DNA of 64,000 nt, taken from positions 27,324 through 91,323 of the forward strand of contig JBFMDX010000018.1 in assembly GCA_040753795.1 (NCBI GenBank). Direction: 5' to 3'. The position numbers and the translations under genes are program-made. A model generated the notes under the pieces. That model had not been told where the DNA came from. It worked only from the letters and a program-made list of their open reading frames with translations, and did not search any database. This DNA is from Thermodesulfobacteriota bacterium. GTDB taxonomy: Bacteria > Desulfobacterota > Desulfobacteria > Desulfobacterales > Desulfosudaceae. Shown here piece by piece: positions 1 through 10,339 of this stretch (position 1 is its first letter; each line of letters starts with the position of its first letter).

Positions 1-1568
1 ACACCCAGGAGGAGCATGAGTTCGCCGACCAGCCGGCCCGGATCAAGACCTTTACCGGCGACATGCTGTCGGTCAGCGTCGATCCGCCCAACATCTACGG
101 CATGGTCGAGTTCGTCAACGGCGGCCGCATGATGGCCGATTTCACCGACTGCACCATCGACGACGTCAAGGTCGGCCTGCCGGTGGAAATGGTCTTCCGC
201 CGCCGGGTAGTGGATCCGGAACGCAAGTTCTCCTCTTACTTCTGGAAAGCCAAACCCGTGGTCGGGGCCATGTCCGATCTGGACAAAATCAGCCTGGCCG
301 GCCGGGTGGCGGTCATCACCGGCGCCGGCGGCGGTCTGGGCCGGGCCTATGCCCTGGAGTTCGCCAGACGCGGGGCCAAGGTGGTGGTGAATGACCTGGG
401 CGGCTCCCGTGACGGGTCCGGCAAGGGTTCCGCCACGCCCGCCGAAGCGGTCGTCAAGGAGATCAAGGACCTGGGCGGCGAAGCCGTCGCCAACTACGAT
501 AACGTGGCCACGGCCGAGGGCGGCGAGAACATCATCAAGGCCGCCGTGGCGGCTTTCGGCACCGTCGATATCGTCATCAACAACGCCGGCATCCTGCGCG
601 ACAAGAGCTTCCTCAAGATGGAACCGGAGAACTGGGACGCGGTCCTGGCGGTCCATCTCAAGGGCGCTTACAACGTCACCCGTCCGGCCTTCGCCATCAT
701 GAAGGAAAAGGGCTACGGCCGCATCGTCATGACCACCTCCGGGGCGGGTCTGTACGGCAACTTCGGCCAGACCAACTACTCCTCGGCCAAGATGGGCCTG
801 GTCGGCTTCATGAACACCCTCAAGCTGGAAGGGGGCAAGTACAACATCAAGATCAACACCATCGCGCCCCTGGCTGCCTCCCGGCTGACCGAAGACATCA
901 TGCCGCCGGAGATCTTCGCCAAGATGAAACCGGAATTCGTGGTGCCGCTGGTGACCTACCTGTCCAGCGAGGAGTGCGAGTCCAACGGCAGCATCTTCAA
1001 CGCCGGTATGGGCTACTTCAACCGGGCCGCCGTCATGACCGGCAACACCGTCCAGATCGGCAGCAAGGACAAACTGCCCACGCCCGAGGACATCCACAAG
1101 AACTGGGACGCCATCAACAGCCTGGAAGGGGCCAAGGAACTGTCCGACCTCAATTCCGCCATGATGGACCTGCTGACCGGTCCCAAGCCGGCCGGCGCAG
1201 CCGCCGAGGCCAAACCGGCCGCCGGCGGAGCGCCCGCGGGCGGCGACGTCACCCCCCAGGCGGTCTTTGACATGATGCCCAGCGTCTTTAAGAAGGACGC
1301 CGCGGCCGGCGTGGACGTGGTCTTCCAGTACTGCATCGCCGGTCCCACCGGCGGCGACTGGAACGTCACCGTCAAGGACCAGGCCTGCACCGTGGCCCAG
1401 GGCAAGGCGGGCAAGGCGACCTGCACCATCAAGATGAAGGACGACGATTTCGTCAAGATGGTCACCGGCCAGCTCAACCCCATGAAGGCCTATTCGTCCG
1501 GCGCCCTGGTCATCGAGGGCGATATCATGAAATCTCAGCTTCTTGAAAAGCTGTTTTCCTTAAAATAG
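1..1568 (+). CDS. OB-fold (DUF35) / short-chain dehydrogenase / SCP2 fusion protein, 5' partial
   Basis: The reading frame is open from base 3, so the start lies outside the window; the first visible ATG (base 63) is internal. Three parts are visible. First, the end of an OB-fold like the C-terminal domain of DUF35 proteins (VSVDPPNIYGMVEF). Second, a short-chain dehydrogenase of the peroxisomal multifunctional-enzyme-2 type, with the nucleotide loop TGAGGGLGRAYA, NNAGILRD and a YSSAK active site. Third, after an Ala/Pro/Gly-rich linker, an SCP2 sterol-carrier domain at the C-terminus. The family oxidises (3R)-hydroxyacyl-CoA with NAD. DUF35 proteins normally work as separate partners of thiolases, and a thiolase gene follows 13 bases downstream. 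A role in beta-oxidation is well supported; the substrate is unknown. The N-terminal zinc ribbon expected in DUF35 proteins would lie upstream. Confidence 0.88.
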   Translation, partial: TQEEHEFADQPARIKTFTGDMLSVSVDPPNIYGMVEFVNGGRMMADFTDCTIDDVKVGLPVEMVFRRRVVDPERKFSSYFWKAKPVVGAMSDLDKISLAGRVAVITGAGGGLGRAYALEFARRGAKVVVNDLGGSRDGSGKGSATPAEAVVKEIKDLGGEAVANYDNVATAEGGENIIKAAVAAFGTVDIVINNAGILRDKSFLKMEPENWDAVLAVHLKGAYNVTRPAFAIMKEKGYGRIVMTTSGAGLYGNFGQTNYSSAKMGLVGFMNTLKLEGGKYNIKINTIAPLAASRLTEDIMPPEIFAKMKPEFVVPLVTYLSSEECESNGSIFNAGMGYFNRAAVMTGNTVQIGSKDKLPTPEDIHKNWDAINSLEGAKELSDLNSAMMDLLTGPKPAGAAAEAKPAAGGAPAGGDVTPQAVFDMMPSVFKKDAAAGVDVVFQYCIAGPTGGDWNVTVKDQACTVAQGKAGKATCTIKMKDDDFVKMVTGQLNPMKAYSSGALVIEGDIMKSQLLEKLFSLK

Positions 1569-1581
1569 GGAGGATGAACAC

Positions 1582-2790
1582 ATGGCTACAGGTATCAGAG
1601 ATAAAGTAGCGATTATCGGTATGGGCTGCACCAAGTTCGGAGAACGCTGGGATGCCAACGGCGAAGACCTGATCGTGGAGGCCTTTGAAGAGTGCCTGGC
1701 CGATTCCGGCCTGGAGAAAAAAGATATTCAGGCGGCCTGGTTCGGCACCTGCCTGGAAGAAATTAACGTCGGCAAAACCGGCATGCCCCTGTCGACCACC
1801 CTGCGGCTGCCCATGATCCCGGTCACCCGGGTGGAAAACTACTGCGCCACCGGCACCGAGGCCTTCCGCGGGGCGGTTTACGCGGTGGCTTCCGGCGCCT
1901 ATGACATCTGTCTGGCCCAGGGCCTGGAAAAGCTGAAAGACACCGGCTACGGCGGACTGCCCAGCCCCGGGTCCGGCGCCGGCTCCCTGACCTGGCAGTG
2001 GTGGCCGAACATTTCCGCGCCGGGCTGCTTCGCGCAGCTGGCCAGCGCCTATTGCGCCAAGTACAAGGTTTCGGACAAGGACCTGAAGCAGGCCATCGCT
2101 CATGTTTCCTTCAAGAGCCACGCCAACGGCGCCTTGAACCCCAAGGCCCACCTGCAGAAGGCCGTCACCATGGACCAGATCCTGGGGTCGCCGATCATCG
2201 CCCACCCCCTGGGACTGTTCGACTGCTGCGGGGTGAGCGACGGTTCGGCCTGCGCCATCGTGACCACGCCGGAAATCGCCAAGAAGCTGGGGAAAAAGGA
2301 AATCATCAGCGTCAAGGCCCTGCAGGTGGCCCTGAGCAGCGGCGAGGAAGTCGGCTACAACGAGTGGGCCGGCGATCATTTCATGACCACCTCCGTGGCC
2401 AGCACCCGGGCATACGCGGAAGCCGGCATCAAGGACCCGAAGAAGGAAATCAGCATGATGGAAGTCCATGACTGCTTCTCCATCACCGAGCTGGTCACCT
2501 ACGAGGACCTGCACATTTCCGAGCGCGGCCAGGCCTGGAAGGACGCCTTGAACGGCATGTACGACCGGGACGGCCAGGTTCCCTGCCAGGTTGACGGCGG
2601 GCTGAAGTGCTTCGGCCATCCCATCGGCGCCTCGGGCCTGCGGATGCTGTATGAAATGTACCTGCAGCTCCTGGGCCGGGCGGACAAACGTCAGCTCAAA
2701 GATCCGAAATTCGGACTGACCCATAACCTCGGCGGGTTCCCGTTCCAGAACATCTGCGCCATTTCCATCATCGGCAAGTACGGCGCCTAA
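1582..2790 (+). CDS. SCP-x-type thiolase (acetyl-CoA acetyltransferase family)
   Basis: 402 residues, full length for the SCP-x/lipid-transfer thiolase family. The likely nucleophile is Cys88 in ENYCATGTEA. The C-terminal GHPIGASGLR loop carries the second catalytic histidine, and DCFSITEL is a typical SCP-x segment. It should cleave 3-ketoacyl-CoA in the last step of a beta-oxidation cycle. The start is preceded by GGGAGG (bases 1568-1573). Spacing to the upstream dehydrogenase/OB-fold fusion is 13 bases, so the two are probably co-translated, and the OB-fold of that protein is a plausible partner. A terminator-like hairpin follows. Substrate chain length or branching cannot be read from the sequence. 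Confidence 0.9.
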   Translation: MATGIRDKVAIIGMGCTKFGERWDANGEDLIVEAFEECLADSGLEKKDIQAAWFGTCLEEINVGKTGMPLSTTLRLPMIPVTRVENYCATGTEAFRGAVYAVASGAYDICLAQGLEKLKDTGYGGLPSPGSGAGSLTWQWWPNISAPGCFAQLASAYCAKYKVSDKDLKQAIAHVSFKSHANGALNPKAHLQKAVTMDQILGSPIIAHPLGLFDCCGVSDGSACAIVTTPEIAKKLGKKEIISVKALQVALSSGEEVGYNEWAGDHFMTTSVASTRAYAEAGIKDPKKEISMMEVHDCFSITELVTYEDLHISERGQAWKDALNGMYDRDGQVPCQVDGGLKCFGHPIGASGLRMLYEMYLQLLGRADKRQLKDPKFGLTHNLGGFPFQNICAISIIGKYGA

Positions 2791-2827
2791 GGGACCGGAC
2801 CGGCGAAAACGGTCATTAACGGAAAAG

Positions 2828-2857
2828 ACAGGGGAGGCGGTTTTCCGTCTCCCCTGT
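2828..2857 (+). terminator. Intrinsic terminator-like hairpin after the thiolase
   Basis: Thirteen-base arms (ACAGGGGAGGCGG and CCGTCTCCCCTGT, one G-U pair) enclose a TTTT loop 38 bases after the thiolase stop. Only a short T-rich stretch (TTCTCC) follows, so termination may be partial. Confidence 0.6.
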
Positions 2858-2893
2858 TTCTCCAATAATAAAAGCCATAATTCGGATGGCAAA

Positions 2894-3000
2894 GTAAAAA
2901 GTTCAAGATCAAGGCGCCGCAAAGCTCGATGAGTGCAGCGTACTAACCGTACGTGAAACTCGAAAGAGATGCAGCGCAACGCAGAGATTGAGCTTTTTAC
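2894..3000. repeat. Imperfect palindromic repeat element, about 107 bp
   Basis: The ends are an inverted repeat, GTAAAAAGTTCAA at 2894-2906 and TTGAGCTTTTTAC at 2988-3000 (one mismatch). The centre is CGTAC-TAACC-GTACG (2939-2953). The two halves resemble each other in reverse complement along much of their length. This looks like a dispersed palindromic intergenic element of the kind common in Desulfobacterales chromosomes; that comparison is from memory. An in-frame ATG at 2969 inside the element would extend the next gene but is unlikely to be its start. Confidence 0.6.
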
Positions 3001-3022
3001 GAAGCCATCGCGTGGGGGACCA

Positions 3023-4177
3023 ATGAATTTCGACTTAGACAAATCACAGAAGGAGATCCAGAAGGCCGTCCGGGATTTCACCAAGGGGGAATTCGACAAG
3101 GACCTGGGCCTGGACCTGGAAAAAGAAGGCAGGTACCCCGCCGATGTCCTGGCGGCAGCCTGCGAACTCGGGTTTATCGGTATCCATTTTCCGGAAAAAT
3201 ATGCCGGCGCCGGCATGGGCCTGTTTGAAAACTGCCTGATCGCCGAGGAATTGTGCCGCAAGGATTCCACCCTGGGGCTGGCGCTGATTCTGTCCGGTTA
3301 CGGCGCGGAGTGCGTCCTGCGCTTCGGCGGTGATACCCAGAAAGCAAAATACCTGGCGCCCGTGGCCGAGGGCAAGATGCTTTCCGGAGCGGCTTTTCTG
3401 GAAGCGGGGCAGGGATTTGACCTGCGCAATCCCCAGACCACGGCCAAAAAAGACGGCGACGGCTGGATCATCAACGGCGGCAAGTCCCTGGTGTTAAACG
3501 GCGGCACGGCCGGGTTCTACATTGTGCTGTGCCGGACCGACGACGCCGCGGCTACGCCGGACAAACGCCTGAGCATGTTTATCGTGGACGCCAAACTGCC
3601 GGGGATATCCTGTCAGAACGTGGGCCGCCGCATGAGCTGCAACATGCTCTCGGCCGCTGACGTCACCTTTACCAACGTCAAGATCGGCGCTGACGGCTTG
3701 CTCGGAAAGGAAGGCGCCGGTTTTGCCCAGGTCAACGCCTATCTGAGCGAACTGCGGGTTCTGCTGGCGGCCATGGCCGTGGGCATTGCCCAGGGCGCCT
3801 ATGAAAAGGCCCTGGACTACATCAAGCAGCGGGAGCAGTTCGGCAAGAAGCTGGCCATGTTCCATATCACCTGGCACAAGGTGGCCGACATGGTCGCCCG
3901 TATTGAATATGCCAGAACCCTGACCTACCGGGCCGCCTGGACCTTTGATCAGGGCAAGCTGGATGCGGGCCTGGCCGCCATGACCAAGATGACGGCCGCC
4001 AAGGCGGCCATGGCGGTAACCTATGAGGCGATCCAGCTCTACGGCGGTTACGGATTCATGACCGAATACGAAGTGGAGCATTTTTACCGGGACGCCAAGT
4101 TCATCGACCTGTTCGCCGGCGCCGTTGGTGTCCAGAAGGACATTATCGCGGAAGCCATTGTCGGAAAAATCAAATAA
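3023..4177 (+). CDS. Acyl-CoA dehydrogenase, catalytic base not evident
   Basis: 384 residues from the ATG at 3023. The start at 2969 is rejected because it lies in the palindromic repeat and adds residues foreign to the family. The N-terminal helical domain, middle beta domain (AAFLEAGQGFDL) and C-terminal helical domain (REQFGKKL, YGGYGFMTEYEVE) are complete, so an FAD-dependent fold is expected. The usual catalytic Glu is missing at both known positions. The YEGT motif is replaced by FAGA near the C-terminus, and in helix G the residue before the conserved Arg is Leu (SELRVLLA), with a Glu one place off. The next gene is a second acyl-CoA dehydrogenase that has a helix-G Glu, which suggests a heteromeric enzyme. 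Dehydrogenase family membership is certain; independent activity is not. Confidence 0.9.
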   Translation: MNFDLDKSQKEIQKAVRDFTKGEFDKDLGLDLEKEGRYPADVLAAACELGFIGIHFPEKYAGAGMGLFENCLIAEELCRKDSTLGLALILSGYGAECVLRFGGDTQKAKYLAPVAEGKMLSGAAFLEAGQGFDLRNPQTTAKKDGDGWIINGGKSLVLNGGTAGFYIVLCRTDDAAATPDKRLSMFIVDAKLPGISCQNVGRRMSCNMLSAADVTFTNVKIGADGLLGKEGAGFAQVNAYLSELRVLLAAMAVGIAQGAYEKALDYIKQREQFGKKLAMFHITWHKVADMVARIEYARTLTYRAAWTFDQGKLDAGLAAMTKMTAAKAAMAVTYEAIQLYGGYGFMTEYEVEHFYRDAKFIDLFAGAVGVQKDIIAEAIVGKIK

Positions 4178-4207
4178 CGCATGGGTTACGCCTGAAGGAG
4201 GATGGGT

Positions 4208-5353
4208 ATGGATATACTGCATTATACGGAAGCGCACGAAGATTTCCGCAAGCGGCTCCGCGAATTCTGTCAGAAGGAGATCGTCCCCAACGTGGACCAG
4301 TGGGAAAAGGATCACATCGTGCCCAAGAGCGCCTGGAAGAAAATGGGCCAGGCAGGGTTTCTTTGCACCAACGCCCCCAAGCAGTACGGCGGGCATGGAC
4401 TTGACTTTCTTTATTCGGTGATCGTGGCCGAGGAACTGGCCCGGACCAACCACACCGGTCTGGCCGCTCCCCTGCACAGTGATATCGTGGTGCCTTACAT
4501 CGTTTCCTACGGTTCGGAGGAGATCAAGAAAAAATACATCCCCGGCTGCGCCACCGGCGACATCATCACGGCCGTGGCCATGACCGAACCGGACGCCGGC
4601 AGCGACGTGGCCGCCATGACCACCACGGCGACCGATGACGGCGATATGGTCGAGATCAACGGTTCCAAGACTTTCATCACCAACGGTATCAACTGCGACC
4701 TGGTGGTGGTGGCGGCCAAGGACCCCAAGGCCGATAACCCCCATCAGGCGGTTTCGCTTTACATCGTCGAGGACGGCACGCCCGGCTTCACCCGCGGCCG
4801 GCACCTGGAAAAGATGGGTTTCCACAGCCAGGACACGGCCGAACTCTTTTTCACCAACTGCCGCATCCCCAAGACCAACATCCTGGGGCAGAAAAACATG
4901 GGCTTTATCATGCTCATGGAAAAGCTCCAGCAGGAGCGGCTGGTCTGCGCCGTCATGGCCCAGTTCGCGGTGGAGATCATGGTCGAGGCCGTGATCGGGT
5001 ACTGCCAGTCCACCAAGGACGCCGCCGGAAAGCCCTACTCCAAGCACCAGGCCATCAACTTCCAGCTGGTGGAGATGATGACCGAGGCCCACATCGGCCG
5101 GATCTTCATGGAAAAACTGGTGGCCGACCACATGGAAGGCAAGAACGTGGTCCGGGAAACCTGCATGGCCAAGTACTGGCACACGGACCTGACCCAGAAG
5201 GTCTCCAACCAGGTGCTGGACCTGATCGGCGAAGAAGGCACGGCCGAGCGCAGCATGATCCTGCGCGGCTGGCGGGACCTGCGGGTGCTGCCCATTTTCG
5301 CCGGCACCAACGAAATTATGAAACTGGTCGTAGGCAAAATGTCGGGACTTTAA
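4208..5353 (+). CDS. Acyl-CoA dehydrogenase (helix-G glutamate type)
   Basis: 381 residues from ATG 4208. AAGGAGG at 4195-4201 is correctly spaced for this ATG but touches the alternative ATG at 4202. The protein has the FAD-site motif AMTEPDAGSD, the ITNGINCDLVVV segment and a C-terminal FAGTNEIMK. As in long-chain and isovaleryl-CoA dehydrogenases, the likely base is Glu243 in QQERLVCA, because the YEGT position carries Ala. It oxidises an acyl-CoA to the 2-enoyl-CoA and passes electrons to ETF. The gene lies 30 bases after another acyl-CoA dehydrogenase and may form a mixed complex with it. A repeat-rich AT segment follows. Confidence 0.93.
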   Translation: MDILHYTEAHEDFRKRLREFCQKEIVPNVDQWEKDHIVPKSAWKKMGQAGFLCTNAPKQYGGHGLDFLYSVIVAEELARTNHTGLAAPLHSDIVVPYIVSYGSEEIKKKYIPGCATGDIITAVAMTEPDAGSDVAAMTTTATDDGDMVEINGSKTFITNGINCDLVVVAAKDPKADNPHQAVSLYIVEDGTPGFTRGRHLEKMGFHSQDTAELFFTNCRIPKTNILGQKNMGFIMLMEKLQQERLVCAVMAQFAVEIMVEAVIGYCQSTKDAAGKPYSKHQAINFQLVEMMTEAHIGRIFMEKLVADHMEGKNVVRETCMAKYWHTDLTQKVSNQVLDLIGEEGTAERSMILRGWRDLRVLPIFAGTNEIMKLVVGKMSGL

Positions 5354-5360
5354 AAAATAA

Positions 5361-5620
5361 GTGATTAAGTTTTAAGTTTTAAGTGGTTAAGTGTTAAGTT
5401 TTAAGTGGTTAAGTGTTAAGTTTTAAGTGGTTAAGTTTTAAGGGCTAAGTGATTAAGTGGTTAGGGCGGTTAGGTGCTATGTGATTGGATGTCCGGGTGT
5501 TTTTGTGTTTAGGTGATTAGATGATTAGGTGGTTGAACGGAATACTATTCACGACAATCTTTTCATCACTTAAAACTTAACACTTAACACTTAAAACTTA
5601 AAACTTAACCACTTAATCAC
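5361..5620. repeat. Low-complexity TTAAGT tandem repeats in inverted arrangement
   Basis: The left part (about 5361-5460) is a run of units such as GTTAAGTTTTAAGTG. The right part (about 5566-5620) carries the reverse complement, units of CACTTAAAACTTAACA. A less regular 100-base centre separates them. A transcript could fold into a very long A-U-rich hairpin between the acyl-CoA dehydrogenase and the racemase-like gene. No gene is seen between 5354 and 5643; a GGAGAAG ribosome-binding site for the next gene lies just past the repeats. Confidence 0.7.
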
Positions 5621-5643
5621 AGATAAAAACGGAGAAGATAATT

Positions 5644-6795
5644 ATGTTGAAAAATGGCGCCCTGACCGGAATTAAAGTGATCGATCTCTCCCGGCTCCTG
5701 CCCGGGCCGTATTGTTCCATGATCCTGGCGGATCACGGGGCGCGGGTGATCGCCGTTGAAGACAAGCGGTTCCTGGCGGACGGTCTGTTTTTAAACATCG
5801 TCAACCGGAACAAGCAGCACATCGCGCTGGATTTGAAGTCACCGAAGGGACAGGAAATTTTTTCCAAACTGGTGGCCGATGCCGACGTGGTGCTGGAAGG
5901 GTTCCGGCCCGGGGTGGTCGAAAAACTCGGCGTGGATTACAAGACGCTGGCCAAAAAGAATCCCCGCATCATTTACTGCTCCATCTCCGGCTACGGCCAG
6001 AGCGGCGCCTGCCGCGACCGCAGCGGCCATGACGTCAATTATCTGGCCATGTGCGGCGTGCTGGACCAGATCGGGCATGGGGATCAGCCGCCCTGCATCC
6101 CGGGCGTGCAGTTCGCCGACATCGCCGGCGGCGGCATGAACGCGGCCATCGGTATCCTCATGGCCCTTGTCGCCCGGGAAAAAACCGGCCGGGGCCAGTA
6201 CATCGACATTTCCATGACCGACTCCATGCTGGCTTTCATGCCCGCGGCCCTGTTCATGTACCAGATGGCCGGCATCTGGCCGGACCGGGGCAGCGCCGTG
6301 CTGTCCCACCGTTACGCTTTTTACAACACTTACCGGACCAAAGACGGCCGGGATATCTCCATCGGCGCCCTGGAGCACCGCTTCTGGAAAAACCTCTGCC
6401 AGCACCTGGGCGTGGCCGAATTCATCCCCCTGCAATATGACGAAATCCGGCGCCAGGAGATCATCGACCGGGTGCGGTCGATTTTCGCATCCAAGACCCT
6501 GGCCGAATGGAAAGAGAGCCTGGACGGCGTGGACTGCTGCTGGGCCCCGGTCCAGACGTTCGCCGAAGTGCTGGATGACCCCTTCTTTGCCGAGCGGGAG
6601 ATGGTGGTCGCGACCGGCGATCCCGACCCCAAGCGGGCCAAGACCATGGGCGTGGCGGTGAAATTGAGCGATACCCCCGGCGCTGTCCGCACCCTGCCCG
6701 ACAATTTCGGTGAAAGCACGACTGCGGTGCTGCGTGAGCTGGGCTACAGCGACGAAGAAATCAAGCAACTTTCTGAAAGCGGAGTGACCATATGA
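5644..6795 (+). CDS. Family III CoA-transferase fold, alpha-methylacyl-CoA racemase-like
   Basis: 383 residues of the CaiB/BaiF family. It opens with a typical GIKVIDLSRLLPGPYCSMIL segment. The alpha-methylacyl-CoA racemase active-site pair appears to be present: His129 in SGHDVNYLA and Asp159 in VQFADIAGGG. The length (about 380) also fits the racemase group, which inverts 2-methyl-branched acyl-CoAs so that they can be oxidised. A CoA-transferase would use an Asp at a similar place, so transferase activity cannot be excluded. The stop overlaps the sdhC start by four bases (ATGA), so the gene is translationally coupled to succinate dehydrogenase. Confidence 0.85.
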   Translation: MLKNGALTGIKVIDLSRLLPGPYCSMILADHGARVIAVEDKRFLADGLFLNIVNRNKQHIALDLKSPKGQEIFSKLVADADVVLEGFRPGVVEKLGVDYKTLAKKNPRIIYCSISGYGQSGACRDRSGHDVNYLAMCGVLDQIGHGDQPPCIPGVQFADIAGGGMNAAIGILMALVAREKTGRGQYIDISMTDSMLAFMPAALFMYQMAGIWPDRGSAVLSHRYAFYNTYRTKDGRDISIGALEHRFWKNLCQHLGVAEFIPLQYDEIRRQEIIDRVRSIFASKTLAEWKESLDGVDCCWAPVQTFAEVLDDPFFAEREMVVATGDPDPKRAKTMGVAVKLSDTPGAVRTLPDNFGESTTAVLRELGYSDEEIKQLSESGVTI

Positions 6796-7430
6796 ACCCC
6801 CTGTTGACGGTTTTTACCTCTTCCATCGGCAAGAAACTGCTGATGGCCGTGACCGGCTTCTGTTTCTGCGGATTTCTGGTGGTGCACCTGATCGGCAACC
6901 TGACCGTATACGGCGGCAGCGAGACTTTCAGCGCCTATGTCGAGCATCTGCACTCCCTGGGCGTGCTCATCAACGTGGCCGAACTGGGACTGGTGCTGCT
7001 GGCGCTGGTACACGTCACCACCGGGACAGTCCTCTTTTACCAGAACTGGCGTTCCCGGCCGGTGCGGTACGCTGTCCGGAAAAGCTCCGGGGGCCGCACC
7101 ATCGGGTCGGCCACCATGCCCTATACCGGGTTTTTCATTCTGGTGTTCCTGGTGATCCATCTCATCGGGTTCCGCCTGGAAGTGAACTCGGGCCGGTCGG
7201 TTTACGAGATCATGACCGGCGCCTTCACCTCGCCGCTGACGGTCGCTGTCTATGTGATGGCCGTGCTGGTGGTGGCAATCCATATCAGCCACGGCTTCTG
7301 GAGCCTGTTTCAGACCGTAGGCTTCAACCACGCCAAGTATTCGCCCCTGATCGCCAGGGCCGGCCTGGCGTTCGCGGCGGTGGTGGCGGCGGGTTTCGGC
7401 CTGATACCGGTTTATCTGATAATGATATAA
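6792..7430 (+). CDS. sdhC: Succinate dehydrogenase/fumarate reductase cytochrome b subunit
   Basis: 212 residues with about five hydrophobic helices, matching the single-subunit di-haem b558 type (Bacillus/Wolinella-like) that reacts with menaquinone. Histidines suited to haem ligation lie in helices (VVHLIGN, ALVHVTTG, VIHLIGF, AIHISHGFW). It anchors SdhA and SdhB in the cytoplasmic membrane. It overlaps the upstream racemase-like gene by four bases, and sdhA follows after 15 bases. Because it is a single anchor subunit, no separate sdhD is expected. Confidence 0.92.
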   Translation: MNPLLTVFTSSIGKKLLMAVTGFCFCGFLVVHLIGNLTVYGGSETFSAYVEHLHSLGVLINVAELGLVLLALVHVTTGTVLFYQNWRSRPVRYAVRKSSGGRTIGSATMPYTGFFILVFLVIHLIGFRLEVNSGRSVYEIMTGAFTSPLTVAVYVMAVLVVAIHISHGFWSLFQTVGFNHAKYSPLIARAGLAFAAVVAAGFGLIPVYLIMI

Positions 7431-7445
7431 TGTGAGGACAACAAC

Positions 7446-9358
<1,913 letters not shown>

Positions 9359-9359
<1 letters not shown>

Positions 9360-10114
9360 TGAAGACCATCAATCTGACCTTGCGGGTGTGGCGTCAGGGC
9401 ACCAGGGAAAGTAAAGGCAGGTTTGAAACATACCCGGCCAGGAACATCTCCACGGACATGTCCTTTCTGGAAATGATCGACGTGGTCAACGAGGAACTTA
9501 CCCGCACGGGCCAGGAGCCCATCGCCTTCGACCATGACTGCCGCGAAGGCATCTGCGGCATGTGCGGCGCCATGGTCAACGGGTACGCCCACGGTCACCA
9601 GAAGGGCACCACCCTCTGCCAGCTTCACATGCGCCATTTTGACGACGGCGACACCCTGGTCATCGAGCCCTGGCGGTCCCGGGCTTTTAAGGTAATCAAA
9701 GACCTGATCGTCGACCGCAGCGCCTTTGACAAGATCATCCAGGCCGGCGGCTATGTCTCGGTCAACACCGGCGGGGTGCCGGACGGTAACGCCATTCCCG
9801 TTCCCCAGGAGATCGCGGAAAAAGCCATGGATGCCGCCGCCTGCATCGGCTGCGGCGCCTGCGTCGCCTCCTGTCCCAACGCCGCGGCCATGCTCTTTAC
9901 CGGGGCCAAGATTTCCCAGCTGGCCCTGCTGCCCCAGGGCCGGCCCGAGGCCGCCCGGCGGGTGGCCGCCATGCTCAAAGTCCACGACGCCCTGGGCTTC
10001 GGCAACTGCACCAATGAGCGGGAATGCGAGGCGCGCTGCCCCAAGGAGATCTCCATCGTCAACATCGCCCGCATGAACCGGGAATTCCTGAAATCCGGGT
10101 TCCTGGCGGAATAG
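9359..10114 (+). CDS. sdhB: Succinate dehydrogenase/fumarate reductase iron-sulfur subunit
   Basis: 251 residues. It carries a plant-type [2Fe-2S] site ([10 protein letters not shown] followed by a later Cys), a [4Fe-4S] site ([13 protein letters not shown]) and a [3Fe-4S]-type site ([14 protein letters not shown]). It passes electrons from the SdhA flavin to the haem b/quinone subunit. Start overlap with sdhA indicates tight coupling. It is the last gene of the first catabolic block; a palindromic repeat follows. Confidence 0.95.
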
Positions 10115-10162
10115 CCCCTACGATATTAAAGACGATGACCCCGAAAAAAGCTGCATGCCCGT

Positions 10163-10237
10163 GTCATTTCGAGCGTAGCGAGAAATCCCTGAAATATAAC
10201 CTTTTGGAAAAAGATTTCTCCCTTCGGTCGAAATGAC
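10163..10237. repeat. REP-like inverted repeat
   Basis: GTCATTTCGAGCGTAGCGAG at the left is mirrored by CCTTCGGTCGAAATGAC at the right, with GAAATC/GATTTC inside. It forms a 75-base stem-loop after sdhB. The TCATTTCGAGCG... unit is a familiar dispersed intergenic repeat in many bacterial genomes. No gene is seen in 10115-10339. Confidence 0.7.
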
Positions 10238-10339
10238 ATAGCGATCATTCGTGACTTGTTAAGAAGTCATCAAGGTTATCTAAGCGAACAATGACCAATC
10301 AGGTAGACACGCTCTACCTGGTTATGCTAATTGGAATAT

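Noticed and set aside
1525..3270. 581-codon antisense frame across the thiolase and the palindromic repeat
   Set aside because: It spans a terminator and a repeat as well as the thiolase gene and shows no protein family.
5361..5620. CRISPR array
   Set aside because: The TTAAGT units have no regular spacers and are inverted, not direct, across the region; no cas genes are present.
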